Shown here: positions 29,565 to 39,797 of the stretch, in pieces | How positions within the stretch are numbered: the stretch's first letter is position 1 | Layout of the letters: each line of letters opens with the position of its first letter | NCBI GenBank assembly: GCA_963847665.1 | Contig: CAWKAO010000003.1 | Coordinates: 248,001-312,000, forward strand | DNA from: CAWKAO01 sp963847665 | GTDB taxonomy: Bacteria; Actinomycetota; Humimicrobiia; Humimicrobiales; Humimicrobiaceae | Direction of reading: 5' to 3' | Length of the DNA: 64,000 bases | The notes under the pieces: model-generated | The model's database searches: none | What the model saw: the letters and a program-made list of their open reading frames with translations, nothing else | What the model was told of the DNA's origin: nothing | Position numbers and translations under genes: made by a program

Positions 29565-30578
29565 TTATACCTCAAGCAACCTCGAGATCGTTTCAGCGAT
29601 CCTGCCGGGCTGGGGTATATAGAATTTTTCCATAACCGGTGAAAACGGTGCCGGAGTATTGGGTGCAGCGATCCTTGTAATCGGCACAGTTATATAATCC
29701 GGTATCTTTTCAGCAACCTGGGCAGAAATCTCTGCGCCTATCCCTCCCTGTTTGGGCGATTCCTCTACGATCACAAGCCCACCGGTCTTTTTGACAGAAT
29801 TTATAATAAGATCGATATCAAGAGGCCAAATTGTACGCGGATCTATCACTTCACAGCTTATGCCTTTTTTTTCAAGTATTGAAGCAGCCATCATTGAGAA
29901 ATGCATCATAAGCAGGCTTGCGACTATAGTGATATCCTTGCCTTCCCTTCTTATCATGCCCTTACCGATAGGGACAGTATAATCTTCATCAGGGATCTCA
30001 CTTGAAGCATCAACGGTACCAGTCTCCTGCCTTGGACCCTTAGAGCCGTAGAGAAGTTTGTGCTCAAAAATAAGTACCGGATCGTCATCTCTTACAGCAG
30101 CCTTCAGCAACCCGCAGGCATCATAGGCAGTCGCAGGTGCCACTATTTTTAGTCCTGGACAATTTATAAAATAAGGCTCCAGGTTCTGGGCATGCTGGGC
30201 ACCCCTGCCCGTGACTCCGACTGGTGCCCTCATGACGATTGGCACCTTTATCTTTCCGCCTGACATGTAGCGCATCTTTGCAATCTGGTTTACTATCTGG
30301 TCCATAGCACACAGTAAAAAGTCCCCGTACTGCACATCTGCAATCGGACGCATACCCATTATTGCAGCCCCGCAGGCATAACCAAATATTGCTATCTCGG
30401 ATATCGGAGTATCTATCATCCTGTCCCTGAAATCCTTTTCAAGTCCTAACGTGACAGTAAAGGCCCCGCCGAATCCGCCTGGTATTGAAATATCCTCACC
30501 GATGCAGAATACATTGCTATCTCTTTTCATCTCATCGTGTATTGCTTTTCTTAACGCCTCAGCTACGCTTAGCTTCAT
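29565..30578 (-). CDS. 2-oxoacid/acetoin dehydrogenase E1 component, beta subunit
   Basis: A 337-residue transketolase-type beta subunit: CIGEDISIPGGFGG, DTPISEIAIFGYACGAA, a QIAKMRYMSGG segment and an APVGVTGRGAQHAQ motif, with the C-terminal domain ending in GRIAETISRLLEV. With the alpha subunit it should decarboxylate a 2-oxoacid or cleave acetoin using thiamine diphosphate. It overlaps the alpha gene by four bases. No E2 acyltransferase or E3 gene is present in the window. Confidence 0.88.
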   Translation of the reverse strand: MKLSVAEALRKAIHDEMKRDSNVFCIGEDISIPGGFGGAFTVTLGLEKDFRDRMIDTPISEIAIFGYACGAAIMGMRPIADVQYGDFLLCAMDQIVNQIAKMRYMSGGKIKVPIVMRAPVGVTGRGAQHAQNLEPYFINCPGLKIVAPATAYDACGLLKAAVRDDDPVLIFEHKLLYGSKGPRQETGTVDASSEIPDEDYTVPIGKGMIRREGKDITIVASLLMMHFSMMAASILEKKGISCEVIDPRTIWPLDIDLIINSVKKTGGLVIVEESPKQGGIGAEISAQVAEKIPDYITVPITRIAAPNTPAPFSPVMEKFYIPQPGRIAETISRLLEV

Positions 30579-31969
30579 CTGGGCACCTCCATTGAAACAT
30601 AAAGGTCTTCATAAGTATCCTCTGGTTTCGGGTCGGGGCTGTTCTGGCTGAATATTATAGCCTCTTCTATTTCTGAATCGACTTCTTTTTTTACTGCCTC
30701 AAGAGAGTCCTTATTAAAAATACCTTCTTTAAGCAGTAAGTCCTCAAATGTTGCTACAGGATCCCTGGCAGACCAGTACTGTCTTTCTTCCTTAGTCATG
30801 TAATTACATGGATCCCGTCTTGAATGCCCGCAGAGCCGGAAAGTCCTGAGCTCAAGCAGTGTCGGACCCTTACCGTTCCTTGCAATATCAAGAGCTCTTT
30901 TTGCCCTGCTATAAACATCCAGAACATCCATACCGTCGCCGATGTCCCCTCTCATACCATAAGCACATGCACGCTGTGCAATGCTTTCCAGCTTTATTGT
31001 AAGCTTGACAGAGGTAGAGGCAGCATAAAGGTTGTTCTCGCATACAAATAGTGCCGGCAGGTCGTAAATGGCTGCCATATTAAGGCCTTCGTGGAATGCG
31101 CCTTCGTTTGAAGCGCCATCGCCAAAAAAGCTTACTGCGACCCTGGGCTGCTTTCTCATCTTAAAAGCAAGTGCCATTCCTCCAATAATGGGGATATTAC
31201 CGCCTACAATAGCTATTGCAGGAAGCATGCCTTTATCAAGGTCCCCTACATGCATGGAGCCACCCTTTCCCTTACAGCAACCGGTTGTTTTTCCGTACAA
31301 TTCTGCCATCATTTCATTCATTCCTACACCTCTTGCAATAGCATGGCCATGAGGACGGTGGGTGGAAGCTATGATATCATCAGCTTCAAGTGCAGAGCAG
31401 ACCCCGACGGCACAGGCTTCCTGGCCTATATACTGATGTATGGTCCCGGGCATTTTGCCTTCTAAAAAAAGTAGTTTTACCCTTTCCTCAAACTCTCTTA
31501 TCTCAAGCATCTTCCTGTACATTGCTATTGCTTTTTGGGTTCCTATTTTAGAAAGTATTTTTTTCTTCTCGTCTGTATTTAATTTTTGGACCTTGGAGGT
31601 CTCAAGAAAAGCACCTTTTGAGTCAGGTTGGGTTTTTATTAAATCCTTCCCTTTTACAGCAGGTTTATTTTCACTTATGGAAGAAGTCTCTGTTACGTCG
31701 GTAAAACCGTCTTTTGAGGCAGCCCTGTCTTTTGAAGTCGTGATAATAGCTACTACTTCTCCAGTATTTATCTGTGAATCTGGAGCAGATATAATTTTAG
31801 TAACAGTGCCACTTTCTATGCTTTCGAGTTCCATTACGACCTTGTCTGTCTCGACCTCGCAAAGAGGTTGTCCTCTTTTAACGACATCACCTTCTTTAAT
31901 CAGCCATTTTATAAGCCTGACTTCATCAGATGTCTGGCCCAATTGCGGCATTTTTATCTCAACATCCAT
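30575..31969 (-). CDS. Lipoyl domain fused to E1 alpha subunit of a 2-oxoacid/acetoin dehydrogenase
   Basis: A 464-residue fusion. Residues 1 to about 80 form a lipoyl/biotinyl domain with the modified Lys in ETDKVVMELES; a flexible Ser/Lys linker (about 81-130) leads to an E1 alpha domain with HRPHGHAIARG, the thiamine-diphosphate motif GDGASNEGAFHEGLN ending in ENN, and HSRRDPCNY. In usual complexes the lipoyl domain belongs to E2. Fusing it to E1 would tether the acyl carrier next to the decarboxylase. First gene of the arabinose operon, with a G-rich ribosome binding site. Confidence 0.88.
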   Translation of the reverse strand: MDVEIKMPQLGQTSDEVRLIKWLIKEGDVVKRGQPLCEVETDKVVMELESIESGTVTKIISAPDSQINTGEVVAIITTSKDRAASKDGFTDVTETSSISENKPAVKGKDLIKTQPDSKGAFLETSKVQKLNTDEKKKILSKIGTQKAIAMYRKMLEIREFEERVKLLFLEGKMPGTIHQYIGQEACAVGVCSALEADDIIASTHRPHGHAIARGVGMNEMMAELYGKTTGCCKGKGGSMHVGDLDKGMLPAIAIVGGNIPIIGGMALAFKMRKQPRVAVSFFGDGASNEGAFHEGLNMAAIYDLPALFVCENNLYAASTSVKLTIKLESIAQRACAYGMRGDIGDGMDVLDVYSRAKRALDIARNGKGPTLLELRTFRLCGHSRRDPCNYMTKEERQYWSARDPVATFEDLLLKEGIFNKDSLEAVKKEVDSEIEEAIIFSQNSPDPKPEDTYEDLYVSMEVPR

Positions 31970-32083
31970 CAGATCCCCCCGGTATCGTAAAACTTACTGA
32001 TATTAGATTTATTTTATAAGAATAACCAGTTAAATAGTATTGTAAATTATTATTTTTGGAAACACATTTATAAGGGACCTGTC

Positions 32084-32248
32084 CAAATTAAAAATAAAGG
32101 TTATAAAATTATATCAGGTGGTGCAAGTTATGATGGTCTTATACTGGTCGCTGCCCAAAAAGTTAAGATCGATAGGATCTTGACTTTAAATGTGAATGAC
32201 TTTATAAGAGTAGCTCCCGAGCTTTTGCGGTTAATATCTCAACCCTGA
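32084..32248 (+). pseudogene. C-terminal remnant of a PIN-domain (VapC-type) toxin
   Basis: About 54 codons in frame to TGA at 32246-32248. The sequence SGGASYDGLILVAAQ, then KIDRILTLNVNDFIRVAP is the characteristic C-terminal third of PIN-domain ribonuclease toxins, including the late Asp and the TLNVxDF motif. The N-terminal catalytic acidic residues and a start codon are missing, and no antitoxin gene is adjacent. It lies in the spacer between the E1 alpha gene and pgi. Confidence 0.5.
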
Positions 32249-32257
32249 TCCTACATT

Positions 32258-33931
32258 TTATTTTCTTAAAAATCTTTTGTAGGCATTTATAAGACCGTTG
32301 GTCGAGCTGTCATGTGAGCACACATCTTTTTCATCTTCAAGTTCAGCCAGTACTTTTTTTGCAAGTTTCTTGCCGAGCTCAACACCCCACTGGTCAAAAC
32401 TGAATATATTCCATATTGCTCCCTGGACAAATATCTTATGCTCATACATCGCGATGAGGCTTCCCAGTGTTCTTGGTGTCAATTGCTTAAAAAGTATCGA
32501 GTTGGTGGGCCTGTTCCCTTCAAATACCTTAAATGGAGTGATCTTTTTTATTTCTTCTTCACTTTTTCCTTCAGATTTCAGCTCATCTATTACTTCTTCG
32601 TCTGTCCTCCCATTCATAAGCGCTTCGGTCTGGGCGAAAAAATTTGAAAGGAGGATAGAATGATGTTGGCCTGTGGGATTATGAGTGATCGCCGGAGCCA
32701 GGAAATCACAGGGTATCATCTTTGTCCCCTGGTGTATAAGCTGGTAAAATGCATGCTGCCCGTTCGTGCCCGGCTCCCCCCAGACAACAGGTCCTGTCTG
32801 GTATTTTATCCTGCTGCAGTCAGTCAGACTATTTCCAGCCCTACTCACAGATTTGCCGTTACTTTCCATATCAAGCTGCTGGAGATATGCCGGAAACCTG
32901 TGCAGATACTGGTCGTAGGGAAGCACAGCGTAAGTGTCGCAATCAAAAAAATTGTTATACCATATTCCAAGCAGTGCAAGTATTACGGGTATATTTTTCT
33001 CCAGTGGTGAATCCTTAAAATGCATATCCATGGCATTTGCACCTGCGAGGAGTCCCATGAAATTCTCAAAACCTATGGAGCATGCAATAGACAGCCCGAT
33101 TGATGACCACAGTGAATATCTTCCGCCGACCCAGTCCCAGAACACAAACATGTTTCTAGGATCTATCCCAAATCCTTTTACTGCCTCAATGTTTGTAGAA
33201 ATCGCAACAAAATGCTTCCTTATGTGTTTTTCAGAGCCTGAATTCTTAATAAACCACTTTCTTGCCGTGGATGCATTTGTCATTGTCTCCTGTGTCGTAA
33301 ATGTCTTTGATGCTATCATAAAAAGAGACGAGGCGGGATTGAGTCTTTTTAAGGTCTCGGTTATTTGAGTCCCATCGACATTTGAGACAAAATGAACATT
33401 TATATTTTTCTTTATATATGGTTTCAGGGCTTCAGTCACCATCACCGGTCCGAGATCTGAACCTCCGATGCCTATGTTTACAATATCCGAGATACACCTG
33501 CCGCTGAAGCCTTTCCATTCACCTGATAAGATCTTTTCTGAAAATATTTTTACCTTATCGAGCGCAGAGTTTACTTCGGGCATCACATCTTTGCCATCGA
33601 CAAGGACGGGATCGTTTGAAAGATTTCGAAGGGCCGTATGAAGAACGGGCCGGTCCTCGGTCTCATTTATCCTTGCACCTGAAAATAATCGTTCGACAGC
33701 ATCCTTTATCCCCATTTCAATTGCAAGTCCGCCAAGAAGTTCCATAGTCCTATCATTTATTATGTTCTTTGAATAATCGATAAGAATGTCCTCAAATAAG
33801 ATGGAATATTTTGAAAACCGCTCAGGATCCGAGCTAAACATTTCTTTTATTTTAGTGCAGCTGATCTCCTGATGATGTCTTTTAAGTTTTTCCCATGCAC
33901 CTGTGCAGGTGGGGTCTTTTTTTATTAGCAT
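32258..33931 (-). CDS. pgi: Glucose-6-phosphate isomerase
   Basis: A 557-residue enzyme interconverting glucose-6-phosphate and fructose-6-phosphate. Present are the [11 protein letters not shown] phosphate loop, the SKTFTTQET motif, the signature [14 protein letters not shown], a [20 protein letters not shown] segment and a [11 protein letters not shown] stretch with the catalytic His. Length matches the long bacterial form. It follows the hypothetical gene upstream by four bases. Confidence 0.95.
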   Translation of the reverse strand: MLIKKDPTCTGAWEKLKRHHQEISCTKIKEMFSSDPERFSKYSILFEDILIDYSKNIINDRTMELLGGLAIEMGIKDAVERLFSGARINETEDRPVLHTALRNLSNDPVLVDGKDVMPEVNSALDKVKIFSEKILSGEWKGFSGRCISDIVNIGIGGSDLGPVMVTEALKPYIKKNINVHFVSNVDGTQITETLKRLNPASSLFMIASKTFTTQETMTNASTARKWFIKNSGSEKHIRKHFVAISTNIEAVKGFGIDPRNMFVFWDWVGGRYSLWSSIGLSIACSIGFENFMGLLAGANAMDMHFKDSPLEKNIPVILALLGIWYNNFFDCDTYAVLPYDQYLHRFPAYLQQLDMESNGKSVSRAGNSLTDCSRIKYQTGPVVWGEPGTNGQHAFYQLIHQGTKMIPCDFLAPAITHNPTGQHHSILLSNFFAQTEALMNGRTDEEVIDELKSEGKSEEEIKKITPFKVFEGNRPTNSILFKQLTPRTLGSLIAMYEHKIFVQGAIWNIFSFDQWGVELGKKLAKKVLAELEDEKDVCSHDSSTNGLINAYKRFLRK

Positions 33932-33935
33932 TATG

Positions 33936-34769
33936 CTATCCTAAGAGTTCTTTTAAAATTACAAAATTATTTTTTAACCATTCAGGCTGCAATTTATCAA
34001 TTGATTCTGCACATAGACCTTCGACCTGTTGTTTCTTTTTTCCTATTGATAAAACATCATTCAGGATCTCATCTTTTGATTTAAGCCCTGATAAAAAACT
34101 ATCAAGATCGTTTAAGGATTTTAACATCAGCAGGTCATTAATTATTTTATAGGGCAGTTTCTGGCTTTTATGATCTGCAAATATGCCCCAGCCCAGGAAG
34201 AAAGATGTTTTCATCAATGAATTTATTCCAGTAATGAAGCTTCCGTTTTCTCTTACCAACAGATCAATATTACCATGATCTCCCGGATATTCAGTTTGAT
34301 TTAAAATCCTGCCGCCAAGGATTTTTACCAGGTCCCGATGCAACAGCAACCTGTTTTCATGGGCACATTTTAATGAATCAAGTATGGAATCGAAAATATA
34401 AAAATCACCATATTCAAGTATATATATTACAGATCTTGAATAAAAAACATCCCCAAATAACAGATCCACAGTATAATCTTTTTCATCCTGCTCTATTGAC
34501 CTGTCAGCGGTAGTTTTTTTAAAATCTTTGACGTTAAAGCTATGCAGGTTCACACCTGTTGCCAGAAGCTCTATACCGGCTAAAAGGTTGACCACCCCTT
34601 TTAAAAAACCAGGTGCACAGCCCTTGATTGACTTAAGAAATACAGTCATGCATGTTGAATGCAGCAGGGTTGGGTCTGAAAATCTTTTAATATTATAAGG
34701 ATAAAACTTGCTGAGGTATTTGATCTCTTTTAAAACTATATCCCTGACCTGTCTTAAGGAAGGATTCAA
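33936..34769 (-). CDS. Uncharacterised protein, possibly an inactive isoprenoid-synthase-like subunit
   Basis: A 277-residue, mainly helical protein. The stretch [19 protein letters not shown] followed by [19 protein letters not shown] loosely recalls the region of polyprenyl synthases around the first Asp motif and the later GDYLY helix, or the non-catalytic HepS subunit of heptaprenyl synthase. The DDxxD motifs are absent, so it should not be catalytic as a prenyl transferase. It overlaps the paaK copy upstream by four bases and precedes pgi. The functional assignment is tentative. Confidence 0.35.
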   Translation of the reverse strand: MNPSLRQVRDIVLKEIKYLSKFYPYNIKRFSDPTLLHSTCMTVFLKSIKGCAPGFLKGVVNLLAGIELLATGVNLHSFNVKDFKKTTADRSIEQDEKDYTVDLLFGDVFYSRSVIYILEYGDFYIFDSILDSLKCAHENRLLLHRDLVKILGGRILNQTEYPGDHGNIDLLVRENGSFITGINSLMKTSFFLGWGIFADHKSQKLPYKIINDLLMLKSLNDLDSFLSGLKSKDEILNDVLSIGKKKQQVEGLCAESIDKLQPEWLKNNFVILKELLG

Positions 34770-36080
34770 TTTGATTCCTGTCTTTTATCCAAGACTCTCT
34801 GAGCCTTTCCCTCGCTTCTTGCTATGGTCAGTGGCTCTTTTAAGCTGACTTTTATCTGTATGCCTATCGCAGAATAGAGCCTGCTTTCGATTGATTTTTC
34901 AAAAACCTCCAGGTCCATTATCTTTTCCTGGAACATATTCTCTGAAACTTCTACCCAGACTTCTATAGTTCCATATAATTTTCCTTCGTCAAGGACAATA
35001 AGATAATGAGGTTCCAGGTCCTCTATTTTTATCAGGACTTCCTCTATCTGTGAAGGAAATACGTTGACTCCCCTGATGATCATCATATCATCTGTCCGGC
35101 CCATCGGTTTTGCCATCCTGAGCAGGGTTTTCCCGCAGGAACATTCATCCTCATAATATAGGATATATCTTTTGTCCTGTATCGTAGTACCGGAAAAGCT
35201 TTTTTTGTAAGGGATGTAAATACAAGCTCGCCTTTCTCCCCATGGAAGGGTCTTTCCGGTTTCCGGGTCTATTATTTCCGTCAGGAAATGATCCTCGTTT
35301 ATATGGAGTCCATCTTTTCACAGGCATTCGCATGATACTCCAGGCCCTATTACCTCACTGAGTCCGTAGCTGTCCAGAGCTGTTATATGAACCCTGTTTT
35401 CTATTTCTTTGCTCATTGCCTCAGTCCAGGGTTCAGCCCCAAGAAAACCAAGCCTAATATCAAGTCTGGAAAAATCTATACCTATTTTTTCTGCCACTTC
35501 TGCCATATAAAGTGTATATGATGGCGTGCAGCAGATAACAGTGGTTTTGAAATCATTCATTAGCTTCAGCTGTCTTTCAGTATTTCCACCCGATATGGGG
35601 ACCATCAGTGCACCGAGCTTTTCTGCTGCATCCTGGAATCCAAAACCTCCTGTAAAAATCCCGAATCCATGGCTTACCTGGACGACATCATTTTTCCTTG
35701 CCCCGACATCATACATGATCCGGGCAAGGACATCGGCCCACATATCAAGATCCTGCCTGGTATAGCCGACTACTGTTGGATTGCCTGTTGTACCTGAAGA
35801 GGAATGCACCCTTACAACTTCTCTTCAAGGGGTCGCAGAAAAGTCCAAAGGGATAATTGTCCCTCAGCTCTTCCTTTGAAGTAAAAGGAAGCTTTTCGAT
35901 ATCTGAAAGGTCCTTGACCTTATCAGGATCCAGGCCGGCATCATCCATCCTGTCTTTATAGAATTTATTGTTTTTATAACAGTGCTTGAGGGTATCTTTT
36001 AAGTTCTGGAACTGGATAGAATTAATTTCATCCCTGCTCGCAGTAGAGATCTCCGGATGAAGGAACTTATTGTTTTCCAT
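34766..36080 (-). pseudogene. paaK: Phenylacetate-CoA ligase family gene, copy 1, multiply interrupted
   Basis: Joined frames give a PaaK-type adenylate-forming ligase of about 438 residues: FLHPEISTASRDEINSIQ at the start, [13 protein letters not shown] as the ATP loop, CCTPSY, a DSYGLSEVIGPG motif and the MAKPMGRTDDMMIIRG hinge with the C-terminal lid. Lesions are one extra base near 35820-35826, an in-frame TGA at 35318-35320, two bases missing in an A-run at 35233-35235, and one missing near 35151-35164. The family activates phenylacetate or aryl acetates with ATP and CoA. The protein sequence is otherwise well kept, so decay is recent or the assembly is poor here. Confidence 0.75.
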
Positions 36081-37397
36081 CTATATCACTTCACCTTTTC
36101 TCTTATCCACTACCCTCTTTGCTTTTCCTTCACTTCTCTTTATTGTCTTGGGTTCTTTTAATTTGACATCTATCTTTATTCCTGTTGTTGAATAAAGCCT
36201 GTGTTCAATGGCGGATTCAAACATTTCAAGCTCATTCATCTTTTCAGCGAATATATCTTCTGATACTTCGACCCAGAACTCTATAGAGTCCAGGTAATTG
36301 TTCCTGTCGACTACTATCAGGTAATGAGGTTCTACTTCCTGGACCTGCATCAGTACTTCTTCTATCTGGGACGGGAATATGTTTACACCCCTTATTATCA
36401 GCATGTCATCTGCCCTGCCCATCGGTTTCGCCATCCTGGCATGAGTCCTGCCGCAGACACAGAGAGTATCTATTTTGGAAAGGTCCCTGGTCCTGTACCT
36501 TATTAATGGCAGTGCTTCCTTTGTCAGGGAAGTAAACACCATCTCTCCCTGTCTGCCGGGAGCTAGGGGTTTTCCGGTTACAGGATCTATTATCTCTATA
36601 AGAAAGTGGTCCTCTGCAACATGAAGCCCGGCTTTCTTGTCACATTCACAGGATACGCCGGGGCCTATTATCTCTCACAATCCATATATGTCAATTGCAT
36701 CTATCTTAATCTTGCTTCTATTTCTTTTCGCATTTCTTCCGTCCAGGGTTCGGCACCCATTATGCCTATCCTTAAAGTAAGAGCTTTAAAATCTATCCCA
36801 TCTTCATTTCCGACTTCTGCAATATAAAGAGCATAGGACGGAGTACAGCAGATAATACTGTGGAGCCGAAGTCCTTCATTATTTTTATCTGTCTTTCAGT
36901 AATTCCTCCTGACGCTGGTATGACTATCGCTCCTAAAAGTTCTGCTCCATAATGCAGCCCCAGACCGCCTGTAAAAAGCCCGTATCCATAACTGTTCTGT
37001 ATTATATCATCCTGCCTGACACCTGTACTGTAGAGCTGCCTTGCTATAAGATTGGCCCACATTGCTATATCATTTTTTGTATATCTTACAACAGTCGGAT
37101 TCCCGGTCGTACCGGATGAAGAATGTATCCTGACAATATCCCTCATGGGACGGGCAAAGAGCCCGAAAGGATAGTTGTCTCGAAGGTCATCTTTGCAGTA
37201 AAAGGTAACCTTGATACATCCTCCAGTCTGGAAAACCTGTAAGGGTCCATGCCCGCTTCGTCAAATTTCTTTTTATAGAAACTGACATTTTCATAAGCAT
37301 GTATAATGGTCTTTTTTAGTCTTTCAAGCTGTAATGTTTCCAGCTTATCCCTGGGCATTGTCTCAACATCAGGCTCCCAGTATATGCTGTTACCCAT
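36081..37397 (-). pseudogene. paaK: Phenylacetate-CoA ligase family gene, copy 2, multiply interrupted
   Basis: A tandem paralogue of the copy downstream, about 439 residues when repaired, with [32 protein letters not shown] and the MAKPMGRADDMLIIRG hinge. Three one-base deletions are needed, near 37192-37194, 36853-36858 and 36703-36707, and a TGA at 36675-36677 stands where the conserved Ser of YGLSE is expected. ATG at 37397, with GGAG eight bases before and overlapping the symporter stop, is preferred over the upstream TTG. Two copies next to iorAB suggest activation of aryl acetates made from aromatic amino acids. Confidence 0.75.
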
Positions 37398-39059
37398 AAA
37401 ACTGGTCTCCAATAAATCTAATATCTAAAACTTTTACCTTAAAACTTGCCTCTTTATATTTTTTCAAAGCTCTTGGTGATAAGATCCTGGATAATCTCTT
37501 TGTTCCAAGGCTTACAAGTATTGTTACAAGAAATGCAAGCGGGAACGCTATGACTATCGGGTCCATAGCACTCCAGGGATAGGGCATTATTGTTGTCTTG
37601 CCTGTCAGGGCGTTGACAAGTCCCAGCATTTTTGCATTGGCTTCATGGACAAAGAACATCCAGAAAACACTTGTAACGACTCCGACTACCATACCGCTTA
37701 TAGCACCGGCTTTTGTGGATCTCTTCCAGAAAAGTCCGCATATATACATTGGAAGGAAAGTAGCTGCGCAGACCCCAAAGAAAAGTGCAGTGCCTCTTGC
37801 GATTATGCTGACAGGCAGGAAATATCCAAGGACAATACTGATTATTATACCTATAGCTATACCTATCCTTGTGACCATGACACTCTTTGTGGGTTTCTCT
37901 TCACCGTTTTCATCAAGTGCCCTGTTTGAACCTACCCTGAGCATATCCCTTGAGAAAGATGTGCCGATTACATGGAACTGTGAGCTTATGGTAGACATTG
38001 CAGCTGCAAGCAGGGTGATCATGAATATATAGACAAACCACTTGGGCATCGCCATATTTATAAATGTCGGCATTATAAGGTCAGTGTTCCCTTCAGCCAC
38101 AGCTATCGATATCTTGCCAAGTTTATCAAAGAAATATACATTTGATAATGCGCCTACAACAAAAGCAATACCGGTCATTGCAAGAATAAAAATACCGCCT
38201 ACAAGTACGGCCCTGTTAAGCTCCCTGTTGCTTTTGACTGTCATGAACCTTACGACGAGCTGAGGCTGTGCAAGTACTCCTATACCTACACCGAGTATTA
38301 TCGTCGATACAAGTGTCCACCAGAGCGGCGAGCCAAGTGTCGGCATCGTCGTCCATCCAAGATGACCGCCTTTTACAAGGTTTTCGGGCAGTTTTGATGC
38401 CAGGTCTGTCAGTTCCTGGTGCGTTCCAATGAAACCGCCAGGTGTTTTTAATAGGTAAGGACGATCAGGACAATCATACCTATAAACATTATGGTACCCT
38501 GGAGGGCATCGGTATACATAACACCTTTTAGGCCGCCGACTATTACATATGCTGCGATGATTATTGAAAATACCAAAGTGCAAGTACAAAATTTATATTC
38601 AGGGTACTTTCAATGAATCTGGCAGCGCCGATCAAGTACAACTCCTGTATACAAAGGCATAAATACGAAGATGACCACACCGCCAAGTGTCTGGATAAAT
38701 TTACTATTAAATCTTTTACCCAGGAGTTCAGGAAATGTGTGTGCATTGAGGTTCAGGCCCATTTGCCTTGTCCTCTTCCCGAAAAATATAAAAGCTATTC
38801 CAATACCAAGTGCGATGTTTAAAAATGTAAGCCATAAAAGGCCCATTCCGAATACACCTGCTGTGCCTCCAAATCCGACAATAGCAGATGTGGATATAAA
38901 AGTCGCACCATATGAGATCGCCATTACATACGGGTGTATCTGCCGTCCGGCGACCATATAGTCGCCTGCAGTTTTTGTCCCTCTAAAACCCCTGTAACCT
39001 AGGTATCCCACGACAATAAGATACACTACGATTATTATTGACAGTACAAAAATGTTCAT
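37390..39059 (-). pseudogene. Sodium:solute symporter (SSS family), interrupted
   Basis: Joined frames give an SSS permease of about 556 residues: NIFVLSIIIVVYLIVVGYLGYRG at the start, GDYMVAGRQIHP, ISYGATFISTSAIVGFGG, a late SVIARGTALFFGVCAATFLPMY and about thirteen hydrophobic segments. Three frame changes occur within 180 bases: near 38633, 38573-38578 and 38452-38460. Family members import acetate, pyruvate, proline or aromatic acids with Na+. Placement with iorAB and paaK suggests an aryl acid or related organic acid. A 35-residue accessory peptide gene precedes it. Confidence 0.75.
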
Positions 39060-39113
39060 TAATATCTCCCCTCTCTTTTAAATAGCTTAAAACCTTTTTT
39101 TAAGGATCAATCT

Positions 39114-39221
39114 TTATTTATCCTTATTCCACATTATCGCGCCATATACTACACATACTACTGTCGAAATTATGCAAAGTATATAAGCCAGAAAAACTGA
39201 CACTCCTGCAAAACCAAGCAT
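39114..39221 (-). CDS. Small single-pass membrane peptide, symporter accessory type
   Basis: A 35-codon frame with a strong ribosome binding site (GGAGG before ATG at 39221). The peptide starts MLGFAGVSVFLAY, has one hydrophobic helix (about residues 4-30) and ends in WNKDK. It lies 54 bases before the SSS symporter gene on the same strand. Short single-helix proteins at this position are known as symporter small accessory proteins, and this one fits in size, topology and placement. Confidence 0.65.
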   Translation of the reverse strand: MLGFAGVSVFLAYILCIISTVVCVVYGAIMWNKDK

Positions 39222-39314
39222 ACAAGCCTCCTTTCCCTTTTTGCCTTTAGATTTATAAACTAATATTTATCTTTAACCACTTCTTCAAATGCCCCTTATA
39301 GCTGGCATGATCTT

Positions 39315-39722
39315 TTATTGGTTTTCCAGACAAAGCTCGACATTATTACCGGTGAGTATTTTTTCGGTCTTTTCTATATCTGCTACACTGATAACTATCC
39401 TTGTGCCGGCAATGACATATATATAATCAATATTGACCCCCGACTGGAGCAGCAGGTTAAGTATATTGAAAAGTCCACCAGGTTTGTCTTCTACTTTAAA
39501 ACAGATAACATCAGTGATATGAGTGGTAAAGCCTGCTGCCTTTAAACTTTTTCTTGCTTTTTCTGTATCTGATACCACAAGCCTCAGGATCCCATAATCT
39601 CTTGCTTCCGTTGTTGAAAAGCCCTGAAGATTTATGTTTTCATCTTTTAGTATCCTGGCGACTTCAGCAAGCCTCCCAGCCTGGTTTTCCAGAAAAATAG
39701 TCAATTGCTTTACAGACATCAT
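39315..39722 (-). CDS. Tandem ACT-domain protein
   Basis: A 135-residue protein with two ACT modules: KQLTIFLENQAGRLAEVARIL (residues 5-25) and VICFKVEDKPGGLFNILNLL (about 74-93). ACT domains bind amino acids or related effectors. Proteins of this kind are often found beside indolepyruvate oxidoreductase and phenylacetate-CoA ligase genes and are presumed sensors of aromatic amino acids. The second ATG (39719) has better spacing from the GGAGG site than the first. Confidence 0.85.
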   Translation of the reverse strand: MMSVKQLTIFLENQAGRLAEVARILKDENINLQGFSTTEARDYGILRLVVSDTEKARKSLKAAGFTTHITDVICFKVEDKPGGLFNILNLLLQSGVNIDYIYVIAGTRIVISVADIEKTEKILTGNNVELCLENQ

Positions 39723-39797
39723 CCCCTCCAGTCTGAAAACTGATAAAAATTTATATATGGCCCAAATACTGAATCTGGCTGATCAAAAAATAACTGA

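Noticed and set aside
35151..35333. Separate 60-residue open frame within the paaK copy 1 region
   Set aside because: It is an out-of-frame reading of the PaaK sequence; the correct frame there gives the conserved GLHINEDHF region.
35318..36677. In-frame TGA codons in both paaK copies as possible selenocysteine or TGA reassignment
   Set aside because: adk and other genes end in TGA exactly at the family C-terminus, no SECIS-like hairpin was recognised after the TGA codons, and both genes also carry frameshifts, so nonsense or sequence error is simpler.
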